Part shown: positions 1-8,820 of the stretch, in pieces
Numbering within the stretch: position 1 is the first letter of the stretch
Layout of the letters: every line of letters starts with the position of its first letter
NCBI GenBank assembly: GCA_963848825.1
Contig: CAWKFA010000002.1
Coordinates: forward strand, 682,001-746,000
DNA from: CAVVSQ01 sp963848825
Lineage (GTDB): Bacteria; Planctomycetota; Planctomycetia; Gemmatales; Gemmataceae
Length of the DNA stretch: 64,000 nucleotides
Direction of reading: 5' to 3'
Notes under the pieces: generated by a model
The model's input: only the letters and a program-made list of their open reading frames with translations
Told to the model about the DNA's origin: nothing
Databases searched by the model: none
Program-made: the position numbers and the translations under genes

Positions 1-39
1 TCCCTGCGATACGGTCCTGGGCGCGAGCGCTGCCAAGCC

Positions 40-252
40 GTGAGAAAAGTAAAATTGTCAGGGCCCTTCTTTCTTGGAGTACCTGGAAGCCTCGAAGAAA
101 TGCAATCCGCACGCGGACGACGTCCAAGCCGCGCATTCAGGGTAACGCCGCAGGCCACGCTTTATTCCGCGATCCTGCGGGAGATTAAGACCAAGGGGAA
201 GGACGGGCCGTTTCAGAAGACCGAGCGCGGGAGGTTCGCCGCCGCCAAGTAG
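40..252 (+). pseudogene. C-terminal fragment of a HARE-HTH domain protein
   Basis: The last ~37 residues (about 142-252) read TPQATLYSAILREIKTKGK and end in KTERGRFAAAK. This is the closing part of the winged-helix HARE-HTH domain, a predicted DNA-binding domain common in planctomycete hypothetical proteins. The first half of the domain cannot be read in this frame, so a frame change near 130-142 or loss of the upstream part is likely; the rest may also lie outside the window. A hairpin terminator follows 25 bases after the stop. The domain call rests on motif memory over a short stretch. Confidence 0.5.
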
Positions 253-276
253 CCCTGCCCCGCCATTGTTAGTCAC

Positions 277-302
277 GAGACCTCAAGGCGGGGTCTCTTC
301 TT
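277..302 (+). terminator. Hairpin terminator after the HARE-HTH fragment
   Basis: GAGACC (277-282) pairs with GGTCTC (292-297), followed by TTCTTC. It lies directly downstream of the plus-strand stop at 252. The T-tract is weak, so termination strength is uncertain. Confidence 0.45.
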
Positions 303-344
303 CGTCAACTTTTAGGTCAACTCCAAGGAAATGGTCGAGCACTT

Positions 345-2619
345 TTGCATCATTGCTGGAATAATCAGGGGAAAGCGAGGACAATCTTGCTCCGATACCT
401 TCGGCTTGTAGGGCTCAATCCAGTTCTCGGACTGTCAGTTTGCGTCACGGCGATACTCGTCGTCGTGATCAGCCAGAGATTTCTGTGTCGCCCGTGCCGG
501 CTCCGGATCCCGATTCTTTTGACCAAGAGACTCAAAATCAATCGGTTCAGCAACCAATCGACCCAAATCTCCCCAGGCTGATCGCCCAGTTGGGACACGG
601 CCGAAGCCGCGTCGAAGCGATCGTCCTTTCTAAAGATGGCAAGTGGATGTTCACCGGTGGCTACGATGGAACTGTAGTAATGTGGGATTTCAAAAGCGGG
701 ATGGAAATCCGAGCATTCGAAGGCTTGCCGGGGCCTGTCCGATACTGGCGCTGATCCGCGAAGCCAAATGGTTAGTGGTTGTGGGAGACAGCTATGCGCG
801 GATATTAGACGTGGCGACGGGAATGCAAATGCCTACGCCTTGGGACAAGATCAATCATATTTGGTCCGCCGCGCTTAGCGCGGACGACCATCGGATCGTT
901 ATTGCCGAGGACGACGCCGTGCACGTGTGGCGCTCGCGACTGGAAAGAGGTCCGCTGTTTTAAGGAAATTGGTCGACCCTTTGCCGTGACCCTTTCCCAT
1001 GACGGCGATCTGCTTGTCACCAGCTCATTCAAGTGGGACGAGAGCAACGTCGAAACATCCGCCGTGAAATTGTCGGGGATGTAGCCACGGCGGCAAGGAA
1101 CTGCATACCTTCAGCGGACATGAAGCTAGTGTCGGGTCCTTGACATTGAGCAGCGACGACCAGTGGCTCGTCACGACAAGCGACGATAAATCTGCCCGCT
1201 TGTGGGATCTTTCCACCGGCAAGGAAATTCGCGCATTCGTGGGGCATACGAAATACGTCACGTGCAGGCATAAGCGGCGACAAAAAATGGCTGGTCACCG
1301 GCGGCTATGATGAGACGATTCATGTATGGGACGTAGATACCGGCAAAGTGTTCAGCGTTCTTCCTGAAGAGTACCAGGCTGACACTCTGGCTCTGTCCGC
1401 AGATGGAAAGCGAATGGTGAGCGGCACTCTTGCACGCGCTCGTTTGTGGGACCTAGCCACCGGCAAGGAAATTCGCAGCTTCCAACGCCTTGCCCACCAT
1501 GCGTACTTCCGATCTCTCAGCGGCGATGGCAAACGTCTTGTCACTGGCAAAGGCGGCTACTGGGATTTGACGACGGGCCAATTTGTCCCGACTGTGACAC
1601 CGATAACAGCAGAAAAGACTCGCGTCAATCCCACCGAGGACGGGAAATGGATAATCACCAGTGATGATGCATCGGCCCACTTGTGGGATACAGCAACCGG
1701 AAAGAAGGTTTGTTCTCTGTCGTGGGAAAAACAGAGATTCCTGGACCTTTCGAGCGATGCGAAATGGTTGGCGTCCGTGGACCGGGACAAGGACAACTTG
1801 CTCCGGTTGTGGGACGTCGATGGCGGCACGATACTTCGCACTTTCAAGGGAGACGGAATTGAATACGGAAGTTGGTTCAGGAAGGCCACGATCAGCAGTG
1901 ACAAGAGATGGCTTCTCAGTGAAGGTTTCTTGGAGTGCACGACGCAACTCTGGAATCTCTCCACGGGAAAAAAGGGTCTTTCAGTCCACAATGACAACTA
2001 TTGGCCCCCCAAGGGCGCCATAAGTGCCGATTCCAAATGGTTGGCCGTAAGCAACGAAAAAAACGTCCAACTATGGGATCTGGCCACGCTCAAACAAGTG
2101 CAAACATTCAAGGGACACGCGAACCACGTTGTCAGCGTAAGTTTCAGCGGCGACGGGCAATGGATGATCACGCGCGGTGCGGATTGGGGAGGTACGCTCG
2201 ATTATCGCATCAGCATGGAAAAAGACAAGGACGTAACGTATCGCATTTGGAATGTGGGCAGCGGCAAGACTATTGCTCAGTTCCGGCATCCCGATTGGAC
2301 CTTCAGCGCGGCCCTGAGCCATGACGGCAAGCGTCTAATTACAGGCAGTTCGGACGGGACCGCCCGGGTGAGGGAACTGCCGAGCGGCAAGGAACTTTGC
2401 CGGCTAGTTAGCTTCATCGATGGCACCTGGGCAGTCTTCGATGCCGATTGTCGCTACGACGCCTCAAGCAAGGACGGTATCGATGGAATTCACTGGGTAT
2501 TGGGCGATGAAATATTTCCACTCCAAAGATTTCGTAGAAGCCACTACGATCCGGGACTTCTCGCAAAGTACCTCGGTTACAATTCAGAGCCGCTAATGGC
2601 GCTGCCGACTACTCCGTGA
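345..2619 (+). pseudogene. Membrane-anchored WD40 repeat protein, multiply frameshifted
   Basis: A beta-propeller protein spread over several frames. A hydrophobic segment (LVGLNPVLGLSVCVTAILVV, about 410-470) looks like a signal anchor. WD40 blades follow in shifting frames: about 480-740, 740-930, 930-1075, 1090-1265 and then one open frame 1270-2619. Repeated units of the type 'GHxxxVxxxxxSxDGKWLVT...ARLWDLATGKEIR' are clear. The end (WAVFDADCRYDASS... and YYDPGLLAKYLG-like HYDPGLLAKYLG) is the usual C-terminus of planctomycete WD40 proteins. At least four, probably five, frame changes in about 800 bases is more than elsewhere in the window, so this copy is probably decayed rather than only misread. 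Function is likely protein-protein scaffolding at the membrane; partner unknown. Confidence 0.75.
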
Positions 2620-2691
2620 AGGAATTTGCAGGATTCTACCCTGATACATGGAGTGTTTTCAACACAATCGGGGTCATGTGGAATTACCAAA

Positions 2692-3000
2692 ATGAGAGAC
2701 GACAATAAAATCAGCAATCCGGAGTTACCATGGCTTCTTTGTGCGACATTGGCATTCTTAGTCGTCATTCTTCTTGTTGAACTGTTGCTTTCGTGGCCAG
2801 GTGACCGTGTTACGCTCTACGCCTTGATCGCGGCCGTAACTTTACTGCCGGCATTATTGGCCTCACGCCAGAAACGGATTTGGGCCGTTGTCGTGACTAT
2901 AATAGTGCTTGGCCGACTCATTTGGGACGATCAACAGAGGAAAGGAATTCGTCGCTCCGAGGTCGGCCCGGTGATATCGACCAAGCTGACAATAACTTGA
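2692..3000 (+). CDS. Small hypothetical membrane protein
   Basis: An ATG at 2692 opens a 102-codon frame. The protein has three hydrophobic stretches, roughly residues 14-34 (LLCATLAFLVVILLVELLL), 41-58 and 65-77, followed by a short basic, charged tail. No family is recognised. It starts 70 bases after the WD40 pseudogene. Its stop codon abuts the RAYT-derived repeat at 3001, so the repeat may have set the C-terminus. An in-frame upstream start at 2626 exists but lacks support. Confidence 0.5.
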   Translation: MRDDNKISNPELPWLLCATLAFLVVILLVELLLSWPGDRVTLYALIAAVTLLPALLASRQKRIWAVVVTIIVLGRLIWDDQQRKGIRRSEVGPVISTKLTIT

Positions 3001-3183
3001 GTGACAGGCATCGCAATAGCCGAAGCGGAAGTCGACGCTTTGCGGGGCTCCGTGCACCATTGCGTGCCCTTCGGTGAGGAAACCTTGCAGGAACAGGTGG
3101 CGACCGGCTTGGGGCTGGAATCCTTAGTTCGCGGTCCGGGCCGGCCGCGAAACCGGAAACGGAAATCTAACCTGGACCCTTTT
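3001..3183 (+). repeat. 3'-end remnant of a RAYT (REP-associated tyrosine transposase) gene, copy 1
   Basis: Translated in frame this gives EAEVDALRGSVHHCVPFGEE, then LGLESLVRGPGRPR. This is the typical end of REP-associated tyrosine transposases (ALRRSVxRGxPFG ... LGLExxLRxxGRPRK). Only the last ~55 residues are present and the catalytic HUH and tyrosine regions are missing. Shorter homologous copies lie at about 3905-4037 and 4434-4520. Confidence 0.7.
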
Positions 3184-3278
3184 TGTTTCAAATGGGCGTT
3201 TTCCCCGCGGGATGGACGGAGAAGAGCTTATGTAAAAGCGAGATGGAGAATAGCCGAGAACCCGGAGGAAGGGCTGCT

Positions 3279-3870
3279 ATGGGTGATAAGTTCCAAGTAA
3301 TTGTTGACCGCACAGCATCAGCTTACGAAGCACCGGTTCTTGCCAAACTGGTTATGGATTATATGATCGGACAACAATTTGTAGAAGCTGGACGTAGCGA
3401 TTGCACCTTGGGGAAAACGGGCGGCCATGCGCTGGACAAAATGTAGCGGAAGTGCTTGCAACCTGGACTCCAGAATCTACTCCGGGTATCCCCCTCAGCC
3501 TTGACATAATACTTAGCCACCTACGTGGTTGTAAGTGTAACGGGGTGGAGGAAATTGTGGTCGAACAGTGTTCCACAACTTTGGTGCAGGACTTGACGCG
3601 GTTCGCTGTCCCGTTTGTCTAGCTAACGAAGTAAATGGCGACTGGGGATACGCCGTTAACCACTGGGCCAAGGGGAACGACTTGGCTGCGTTCCAATGCA
3701 AGATCTGTAACGAAAGTAGTCTCCTTTTGGATTGGACATTCGATCCGCCATGGGCCTTTGGAAATCTTGGGTTTGAGTTTTGGAATTGGCCACCATTAAA
3801 ACGAAGCTTCATTGACAGGATCGGTGCGTTATTGGGTCATAAAGTCGTGATGGTATCTGGGAAAGTGTGA
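3279..3870 (+). pseudogene. Zinc-ribbon hypothetical protein, frameshifted
   Basis: The ATG at 3279 is preceded by GGAGGA at 3264. The protein reads in three frames: MGDKFQVIVDRTASAYEAPV (3279-~3415), then PLSLDIILSHLRGCKCNG (~3415-3565), then RCPVCLANEVNGDWGYAV to the stop at 3870. The last part has two CxxC pairs (CPVC and CKIC) and DWTFDPPWAFGNLGFEFWNW, a block I know from uncharacterised proteins in several phyla. Two single-base indels would restore about 197 codons. It lies between two RAYT 3' remnants. No function is assigned; the zinc ribbon is the only clear motif. Confidence 0.6.
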
Positions 3871-3904
3871 CTATACCAAGCGATCCACCCACTGCTCAGA
3901 ATGA

Positions 3905-4037
3905 AACGGCGGGGACGTACCCTTCGGTGAGAAAACCTGGCAGCAACAGACGGCGACCGCTTTGGGACTGGAGTCCTCCCTCGGTCCGGGCCGGCCGCGA
4001 AAACCGGATACGGAAATCTAACCTAACCCCTTTTGTT
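3905..4037 (+). repeat. RAYT 3'-end remnant, copy 2
   Basis: Encodes PFGEKTWQQQTATALGLESS, then GPGRPRK and a stop (TAA near 4021). This is the RAYT C-terminus as in copy 1 at 3001, but the block before PFGE is altered. Both copies end in a very similar stretch, AAATCTAACCT followed by ACCCCTTTTTG-like sequence. No transposase core is present. Confidence 0.65.
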
Positions 4038-4057
4038 TTTTTTGAGATAAGGGCGGA

Positions 4058-4411
4058 ATGTTCACAATGCGATTTATAAAGGAGCTTCCTTTAGGCTTTC
4101 AATCGACCGCTCTTGTAATATTGTGGATCATTTGGCTTGTATTGGCCGATTATACGCAAAAAAAGCAGGGCGACGGTATTTTTATCGAACATTTTCGTGT
4201 GTATTCTTTGCTTCTGTTTTGTATCCCGCTCCCGATAGTATTGCTGGGTGTACGACTTTGGCAAAAGCTTTGGCAATCCCGTCCTTCAAGCCCAATCGTT
4301 GTTCGCTTTTTTTGCTTCTTGGCCATGGCTCTTACAGGTATTGGTGTACTTGTTCTGATTGTCGGGCTGCGGCTTGCGCTTAATACTGACTGGGTCCGGG
4401 TTAGGGAGTGA
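4058..4411 (+). CDS. Small three-segment membrane protein
   Basis: 117 codons from ATG 4058, with AAGGGCGGA directly upstream; a second start at 4067 (MRFIKELP) is possible. Hydrophobic segments lie at about residues 17-30 (TALVILWIIWLVLA), 49-66 (YSLLLFCIPLPIVLLGVRLW) and 83-106 (VRFFCFLAMALTGIGVLVLI). There is no recognised domain. It lies between RAYT remnants 2 and 3 in a stretch that is visibly richer in A+T than the core genes, so it is probably an accessory gene. Confidence 0.5.
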   Translation: MFTMRFIKELPLGFQSTALVILWIIWLVLADYTQKKQGDGIFIEHFRVYSLLLFCIPLPIVLLGVRLWQKLWQSRPSSPIVVRFFCFLAMALTGIGVLVLIVGLRLALNTDWVRVRE

Positions 4412-4433
4412 ACAAGGTGCCCTACTCGTAACG

Positions 4434-4520
4434 GAGATAGGCATCGCAATAGCCGAAATGGAAGCCGACGCTTTGCGGCGCTCGGTGCACCGTGGCGTGC
4501 CCTTCGGTGAGGGCCGGGTT
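4434..4520 (+). repeat. RAYT 3'-end remnant, copy 3 (truncated)
   Basis: GGCATCGCAATAGCCGAA matches the start of copy 1 at 3006 almost exactly. The frame gives EMEADALRRSVHRGVPFGEG and then breaks off before the LGLE/GRPRK block. Confidence 0.6.
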
Positions 4521-4604
4521 GAATCAAGGGTTCACAATTATGTGGAAAAGATCAGGTGCATGAGTATCGCGACATGAGATTGCACCATGGCGTGCCTAGG
4601 TCGT

Positions 4605-4705
4605 TAAGAGCGCCCCGTTGGGGCTTGGTGCTTGATTGTGTAATTGTCCCCAGGGTTTCACCCAGGGCTAGCATAGTGCGGCCCCGTTGGGGCTTGATAC
4701 TTGTA
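4605..4705 (+). repeat. Pair of GCCCCGTTGGGGC palindromes
   Basis: The perfect hairpin GCCCC-GTT-GGGGC occurs at 4612-4624 and 4681-4693, each followed by TTGRTRCTTG. This is a direct repeat with a 69-base period. In translation it creates the spurious KPQRG peptide found in many bacterial databases. No gene is seen between 4412 and 4771 apart from these and RAYT copy 3. Confidence 0.6.
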
Positions 4706-4771
4706 TGAAAGGATAAAAGGAGGCAGGTCAGAGTTTTATTGACGGAGAGGAAGAAAGATTCGGGGCTATGT

Positions 4772-5097
4772 TTATTCCCTCGGTTCTGGATGCAGCAAAT
4801 CCACCCGCTTCCATTGAAAATCTGTCTTCCACGCCTCATCTCCAACTGCATATTTTTCGAGGGCTTCAATGACGTGCTCCAGTGTCAACGACTGATCTGA
4901 TGCCGTGAAATGGTTTTCAATGGCCCCTTCTTGATACTCCAGCTGCATGCCCCTTTTGGTGCTTTCATGAATTGCATGTACGACGGCGAATTAGTGCTCT
5001 TCTCCAAGACCGCAAATTTGGCTGAAAAAAGTGCCCGGATGTCCGCCTTCGTCGGATTGTCAATTCTCGTGGAGTTCTCAATAATCAACTTCGTCAT
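4772..5097 (-). pseudogene. Small hypothetical protein, one frameshift
   Basis: Starts at ATG 5097 (MTKLIIENSTRIDNPTKADI) and runs to about 4945. It then continues in another frame as GMQLEYQEGAIENHFTASDQ ... LTLEHVIEALEKYAVGDEAW ... DLLHPEPRE and stops at TAA 4772-4774. The break falls at a CCCC-TTTT run (about 4950), so it may be a sequence error. Restored length is about 108 residues. The 'LEY..G...HF.A.D..LTLE.V..AL..YA.GDE.WK..F.W' pattern resembles small planctomycete proteins that accompany polymorphic-toxin loci, but I cannot assign a family. Confidence 0.55.
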
Positions 5098-5418
5098 TTA
5101 ATCTCCTGGGAAAACCCACGTTTTGCCCTTGGCATAATACCAAGATACGGACGCCAAGTTGCTGAACGGCTTTCCTCATCCAAAGGAAAGCCTCATCCGC
5201 CGGGCGAACCGGCAGGGTCGCGAAGACTTTGCTGCAAACGCCAAGATCTCCGGCCCTGACGGTTCTGCCGCCGGTTCCCGATCGAAATGTTGGCGCCGCG
5301 GCTGTCTGCCCTTCATCTGGAGTTGACCGTGCGCCTAGAATGCCGATACAGTTCGCTGGACCAGTCCTGGGGAGGATGGTGCAACGAGCGTTTTGCTCAA
5401 GCTCCAAAGGAGGTTCCT
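5098..5418. other. Intergenic region, no gene seen
   Basis: Open frames exist on both strands but lack motifs and a good start. The stretch probably holds divergent promoters for the minus-strand gene ending upstream at 5097 and the secreted protein starting at 5419. No clear -35/-10 pair can be defended. Confidence 0.4.
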
Positions 5419-5721
5419 ATGTTCAAGAAATTGATCATTGCCGCCCTTGCCCTGATGTTGTTGCCCCTGGCATCGGCACAGGCGGGCGTACGGATCGGCA
5501 TCGGCATTGGCCTTCCGGTCTTCGGCGGCCCCTACTATGGGCCCTACTACCGTCCCTATTATCGGCCCGTCGTGGTGGTGCCGGCCCCGGTTTACGTGTC
5601 GCCCCCGCCGGGCGTGGTTTATGTCCAACCTGCCCAGCCTCTTTACGTGCAACAGCCGCAGGTTATTACCCAGCCACAGGTAATTACCCAGCCTGCCCCT
5701 GTTTATGCCGTTCCCCGCTAA
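5419..5721 (+). CDS. Small secreted Pro/Tyr/Gln-rich protein
   Basis: The ATG at 5419 has a strong AAGGAGG at 5407-5413. Residues 1-22 form a signal peptide (MFKKLIIAALALMLLPLASA, cleavage after AQA). The mature part is low-complexity: GGPYYGPYYRPYYRP, a PPPG stretch, then tandem PQVITQPQVITQP. This is a common planctomycete pattern for small exported proteins of unknown role. The stop TAA (5719-5721) merges with the end of the palindromic element that follows. Confidence 0.8.
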   Translation: MFKKLIIAALALMLLPLASAQAGVRIGIGIGLPVFGGPYYGPYYRPYYRPVVVVPAPVYVSPPPGVVYVQPAQPLYVQQPQVITQPQVITQPAPVYAVPR

Positions 5722-5825
5722 GAGCGTTCGGAAAAAAAGGGGTCAGACCCCCTCAATACTCTGCAAAAGCGTTGAAAATCTGTTCGCTTCAAGGGGTCTG
5801 ACCCCTTTTTTTCCGAACGCTCTAA
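5719..5825. repeat. Composite palindromic element, type 2 arms (GAGCGTTCGG)
   Basis: The arms are AGAGCGTTCGGAAAAAAAGG and its reverse complement, each followed inward by a GGGGTCAGACCCC-type core. A ~42-base spacer between them contains GTTGAAAATCTGTTCGCTTC. The spacer is the reverse complement of the spacer in the type 1 element at 18224. It overlaps the stop codon of the gene at 5419 and could fold into a strong terminator. Confidence 0.8.
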
Positions 5826-5860
5826 GCCGCGTGGGCCGGTGTTACTCGATCTAACTGTCC

Positions 5861-5897
5861 AGGCCGGTCCCTTAGCAAAAAGGGACCGGCCTTTTTC
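5861..5897 (+). terminator. Strong rho-independent-type hairpin
   Basis: AGGCCGGTCCCT (5861-5872) pairs perfectly with AGGGACCGGCCT (5881-5892) and is followed by TTTTCTTT. It lies between the secreted protein and the kinase gene at 5985. Confidence 0.8.
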
Positions 5898-5984
5898 TTT
5901 GGCGAAAGTCTCACCCTTTCGGGCATTTTGCCATAGGTTAGGGGGGTACCGCCGTGCCCTTCTTTCGTGTTCAACGGAGCCACC

Positions 5985-7196
5985 ATGGAGCCAGCCCGCG
6001 CCGAAACCCAGGTGAATGCGGCCCCTTCGATCGACCTGGAGGTGAAGGACGCTCAGCTCATTTTCGCCGCGGTGTGGGACGATCTGCTCGAAAAACATGG
6101 CAAGGACAACCTGCGCTTTCCCCGCGAATTCATCTGGCTTGGCGGTGCTCCCGGCGGCGGCAAGGGAACCAACACCCCCTTCATCGCCAAGGCACGCGAT
6201 ATCACCGCCCCGCCCATCGTCATCAGCAACCTGCTCACCAGCCCGCAGGCCGTGGCCATCAAGAACGCCGGCAAGATGGTCGGCGACCGCGAAGTGATCG
6301 GCCTGCTGTTCGAGGAATTGCTGGCCCCCCAATATTATGACGGCGTCATCATCGACGGCTTTCCGCGCACGAAGGTGCAGGTCGAGTGTCTCAAGATTTT
6401 CTACCAGACCATGCTCGAGCTGCATGGGGAATATCGCAATACCCCCCTGGCACGCTTCTTTCGCAAGCCGATGTTTCGCATCGCCCTGCTCTTTGTCAAC
6501 GAGGAAGTCAGCGTGCAGCGCCAGCTGAAACGCGGCCTCGAGAAAAAAGAACACAACCGCCAGGTCCGGGCCACGGGCACCGGCAAGCTGGCCGAGGAAC
6601 GACTTACCGACACCGACCCGGAGCTATGCCGTAATCGTTACAAGACGTTCAAGGACACGACCTACGATGCCCTCCGCTCGCTGCAGAAGATTTTTCACTT
6701 TCACTTTATCGATGCCGAAGACGATCTGCACGAGGTCCAGCAAAGCATCCTCAAGGAGTTCACGTATCAAAGCTCGCTGGAGCTCAGTCACGAAGTCTTT
6801 GACCTGATCCGCAATATTCCCGTGGCCCGCCAGCTCGCCTTGCACGGCGCAGGAGCTCGTCGAACGTCTGGAAACCTATGAAGAGCAGAACAAGGTCCTG
6901 TTTCAAAGCGTGGTCAAGCTGATCGAAGTCAAGATGATCCCGATCATTCGTGCCCACGCCATCTCCGGGCATGTGCGCATCAACACCGAGGACGAACTCC
7001 TGGGCGATCCGCTGGCCTTGCGGATCATGATTGACGTCTTTTCGGAGCGCGGTTCCATGCTTCCGTGGATATCCACCGCATGGACGTGCCCGAACGCATC
7101 AACCCAGAGACCTGGGAAATCATCTGCCGCACCAAAAAAGTCTTTCGCATCGAGATTCGCTACCAAACCTCCGATATCCGCCGCGGCAACCAACCG
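5985..7196 (+). pseudogene. Adenylate-kinase-like nucleoside monophosphate kinase, frameshifted
   Basis: From ATG 5985 (GGAG at 5976). Walker A GGAPGGGKGT lies at residues ~54-63 and the NMP-binding signature DGFPRT at ~124-129, with a lid-like LEKKEHNRQVRATGTGK region. The frame breaks near 6850 (after VARQLALHG), resumes as ELVERLETYEEQNKVLFQSV, and breaks again near 7060 to VDIHRMDVPERINPETWEII. The restored protein of ~400 residues is longer than classical Adk and has the C-terminal extension seen in planctomycete relatives. The last readable part (YQTSDIRRGNQPP) runs directly into the palindrome arm and IS4 element, so the true end may have been displaced. Predicted reaction: phosphoryl transfer from ATP to an NMP. 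Confidence 0.75.
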
Positions 7197-7220
7197 CCCG
7201 TTGAAAAAGGGGTCAGACCC
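7197..7220. repeat. Left half of a type 1 palindrome split by the IS4 element
   Basis: CCCGTTGAAAAAG is followed by GGGTCAGACCC (7210-7220). The matching right half is at 8725-8748. Joining the halves and removing one 11-base copy rebuilds a simple hairpin like the solo copy at 44418-44466. Confidence 0.8.
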
Positions 7221-8724
7221 GAATGGTACTTGAACTTCCATAAGTCATTTATGCTAATCGTCTTTTGTAAGTCGCGCGCGTCTCTAGGAAGTGTTGGTAG
7301 GGCTTAGGACGCCGTTTTGTTAAGCGTGGCTCGAAACGGTCTGGGCGGTTGCCAACAACGTGGCTGCCGATGGCGTGCAGCAGCGCGGTACACCAGTCGT
7401 CGATCAAGACTTTTGTTTCCAGGAGCGGCAGCATCCTGCTCAGGGTTTGCAGGGCTCCTTTGAAACTTACTGTCCATGGCTCTGCACCTGCTCTGGATGC
7501 TGCCATCGCCATCACTTTTCGGATGAGATTATAGGCGAGCAAGTGCATGTATAACTCATTGCGAACTCGATGCGGCGTTTTGCAGCGCAAATGATCCATC
7601 TGCATGACGATTTTGAGACTTCTTAGATTGAGTTCCGCTTGCCAGCGACGCCGGTAAAGTTTGGCGATCTCTGCTGCTGAATATTTCTCCGGATCTAGCA
7701 AGGTGGTGACCACGATCAATTCCCGCGTACGAAATCCTTGCCGTTCAACAAGGACGCGGACTTCGCGCAGTGTCAAGGCAGCGGGTAACGTTTGGTATTG
7801 TTCGCGGGGCATCCAAGCGGGGCGTGTCGGTTTATGCCAGCACACCAGATGATCATTGGGGCCCAGCCGCTGGCCTGTGCGAAAGTCGGTGCGCCGCAGT
7901 TGATGTTTGCGCACCACGCTGTGCACGCCGCGTTGCCAGAGCATAGCCAGATCGAACCAGCCACTGAAATAGCGATCCGCCATCACCACGTCCCCCACGG
8001 CAGAAGGTCATACAGCTTGCGGAACAAACTGTTCTCTCCTGTCTGCTTGCCTTGATATTTGGCCATGGCCACGTCCAGTACTGTGCCCCCCGCCAGGGAA
8101 AACACTGCGACGATCCGCATTATGGGAAAGCCACAGCCGCGCTTCTGACGGGGCTGTTGCGGATACTCAGCCTGATTGTCCGGAGTGTCGGCCATGGTGA
8201 TCGTCGAACCGTCGAGATTGAGCACCCGGTGCCCCAACCAGCGCCAGAAAGACGGCGTCTCTTCATCCACCTGATGGCCGATGTCGCACGCCAACTGCCT
8301 ACAGGCTTGCTCGGGCAGGCGGTCGCGTGCTGAGCAGTAGCCCCCCGTAACGGCCGAGCACGCGCGCTTACCGCTCGCCACCAACCAGGCGATTAATTGT
8401 GCCACGGCATCGCGGCAGGAATGGTCAGGACTGAGACACTGCGCGAGAAAAATCCAGATGGTAACGGATAGGGTGTAGAGCCACCCTTGCCAAACCCATC
8501 TTGCTCGACCAAATGCCTGATTGATATGATCTTCTGTCAGCAAGCTGGCGAAATATAACTTCCCATGACAACGCGCTTGGGCAACCGCCTGTCGAAATGC
8601 ACCATCCATATTCGGCCTCCTTGCCGTGTTGTTGTGTCTTTGCAAATACAACAAGCGCAAGGAAGGCCGTGTTAGTCTATAGCATCTTACCCCGTCAATG
8701 GTTATGGAAGTTCAAGTGCCATTC
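7221..8724. mobile_element. IS4-family insertion sequence with 23-bp inverted ends
   Basis: The left end GAATGGTACTTGAACTTCC... (7221-7243) matches the inverse of the right end (8702-8724) at 22 of 23 positions. It is flanked by GGGTCAGACCC (7210-7220) and GGGTCAGATCC (8725-8735), an 11-bp duplication with one mismatch. This has the form GGG(N5)CCC, known as the preferred target of IS231-type members of the IS4 family. The total is about 1.5 kb, with one transposase gene on the minus strand. The mismatch in the duplication and the frameshift in the transposase suggest an older insertion, or sequence error. Confidence 0.85.
7249..8609 (-). pseudogene. IS4-family transposase, one frameshift
   Basis: DDE transposase. 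The N-terminal half (MDGAFRQAVAQAR start at 8609) carries the first acidic residue in LNLDGSTITMADT. The C-terminal half begins GDVVMADRYF (second Asp) and has the IS4 'Y-(2)-R' type motif LYRRRWQAELNLRSLK with the catalytic Glu. The two halves are in different frames; the change is at a CCCCC run at about 7992. Restored length is ~450 residues, normal for the family. The frame ends TYKRRLA at 7249, within the inverted-repeat-bounded element. Confidence 0.85.
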
Positions 8725-8748
8725 GGGTCAGATCCCTTTTTCAACGGG
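8725..8748. repeat. Right half of the type 1 palindrome split by the IS4 element
   Basis: GGGTCAGATCC followed by CTTTTTCAACGGG, the reverse complement of the arm at 7197-7209. Confidence 0.8.
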
Positions 8749-8820
8749 CTGCTATCTCCCCGTCGCCCGGCTGGCGATTGCCCTACCCTCTTCACGCCGC
8801 GCCTGGGCACAATCCAAGGC

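Noticed and set aside
4552..4869. Minus-strand protein with KPQRG repeats
   Set aside because: It is produced by the GCCCCGTTGGGGC palindromes and out-of-frame reading of the gene at 4772-5097.
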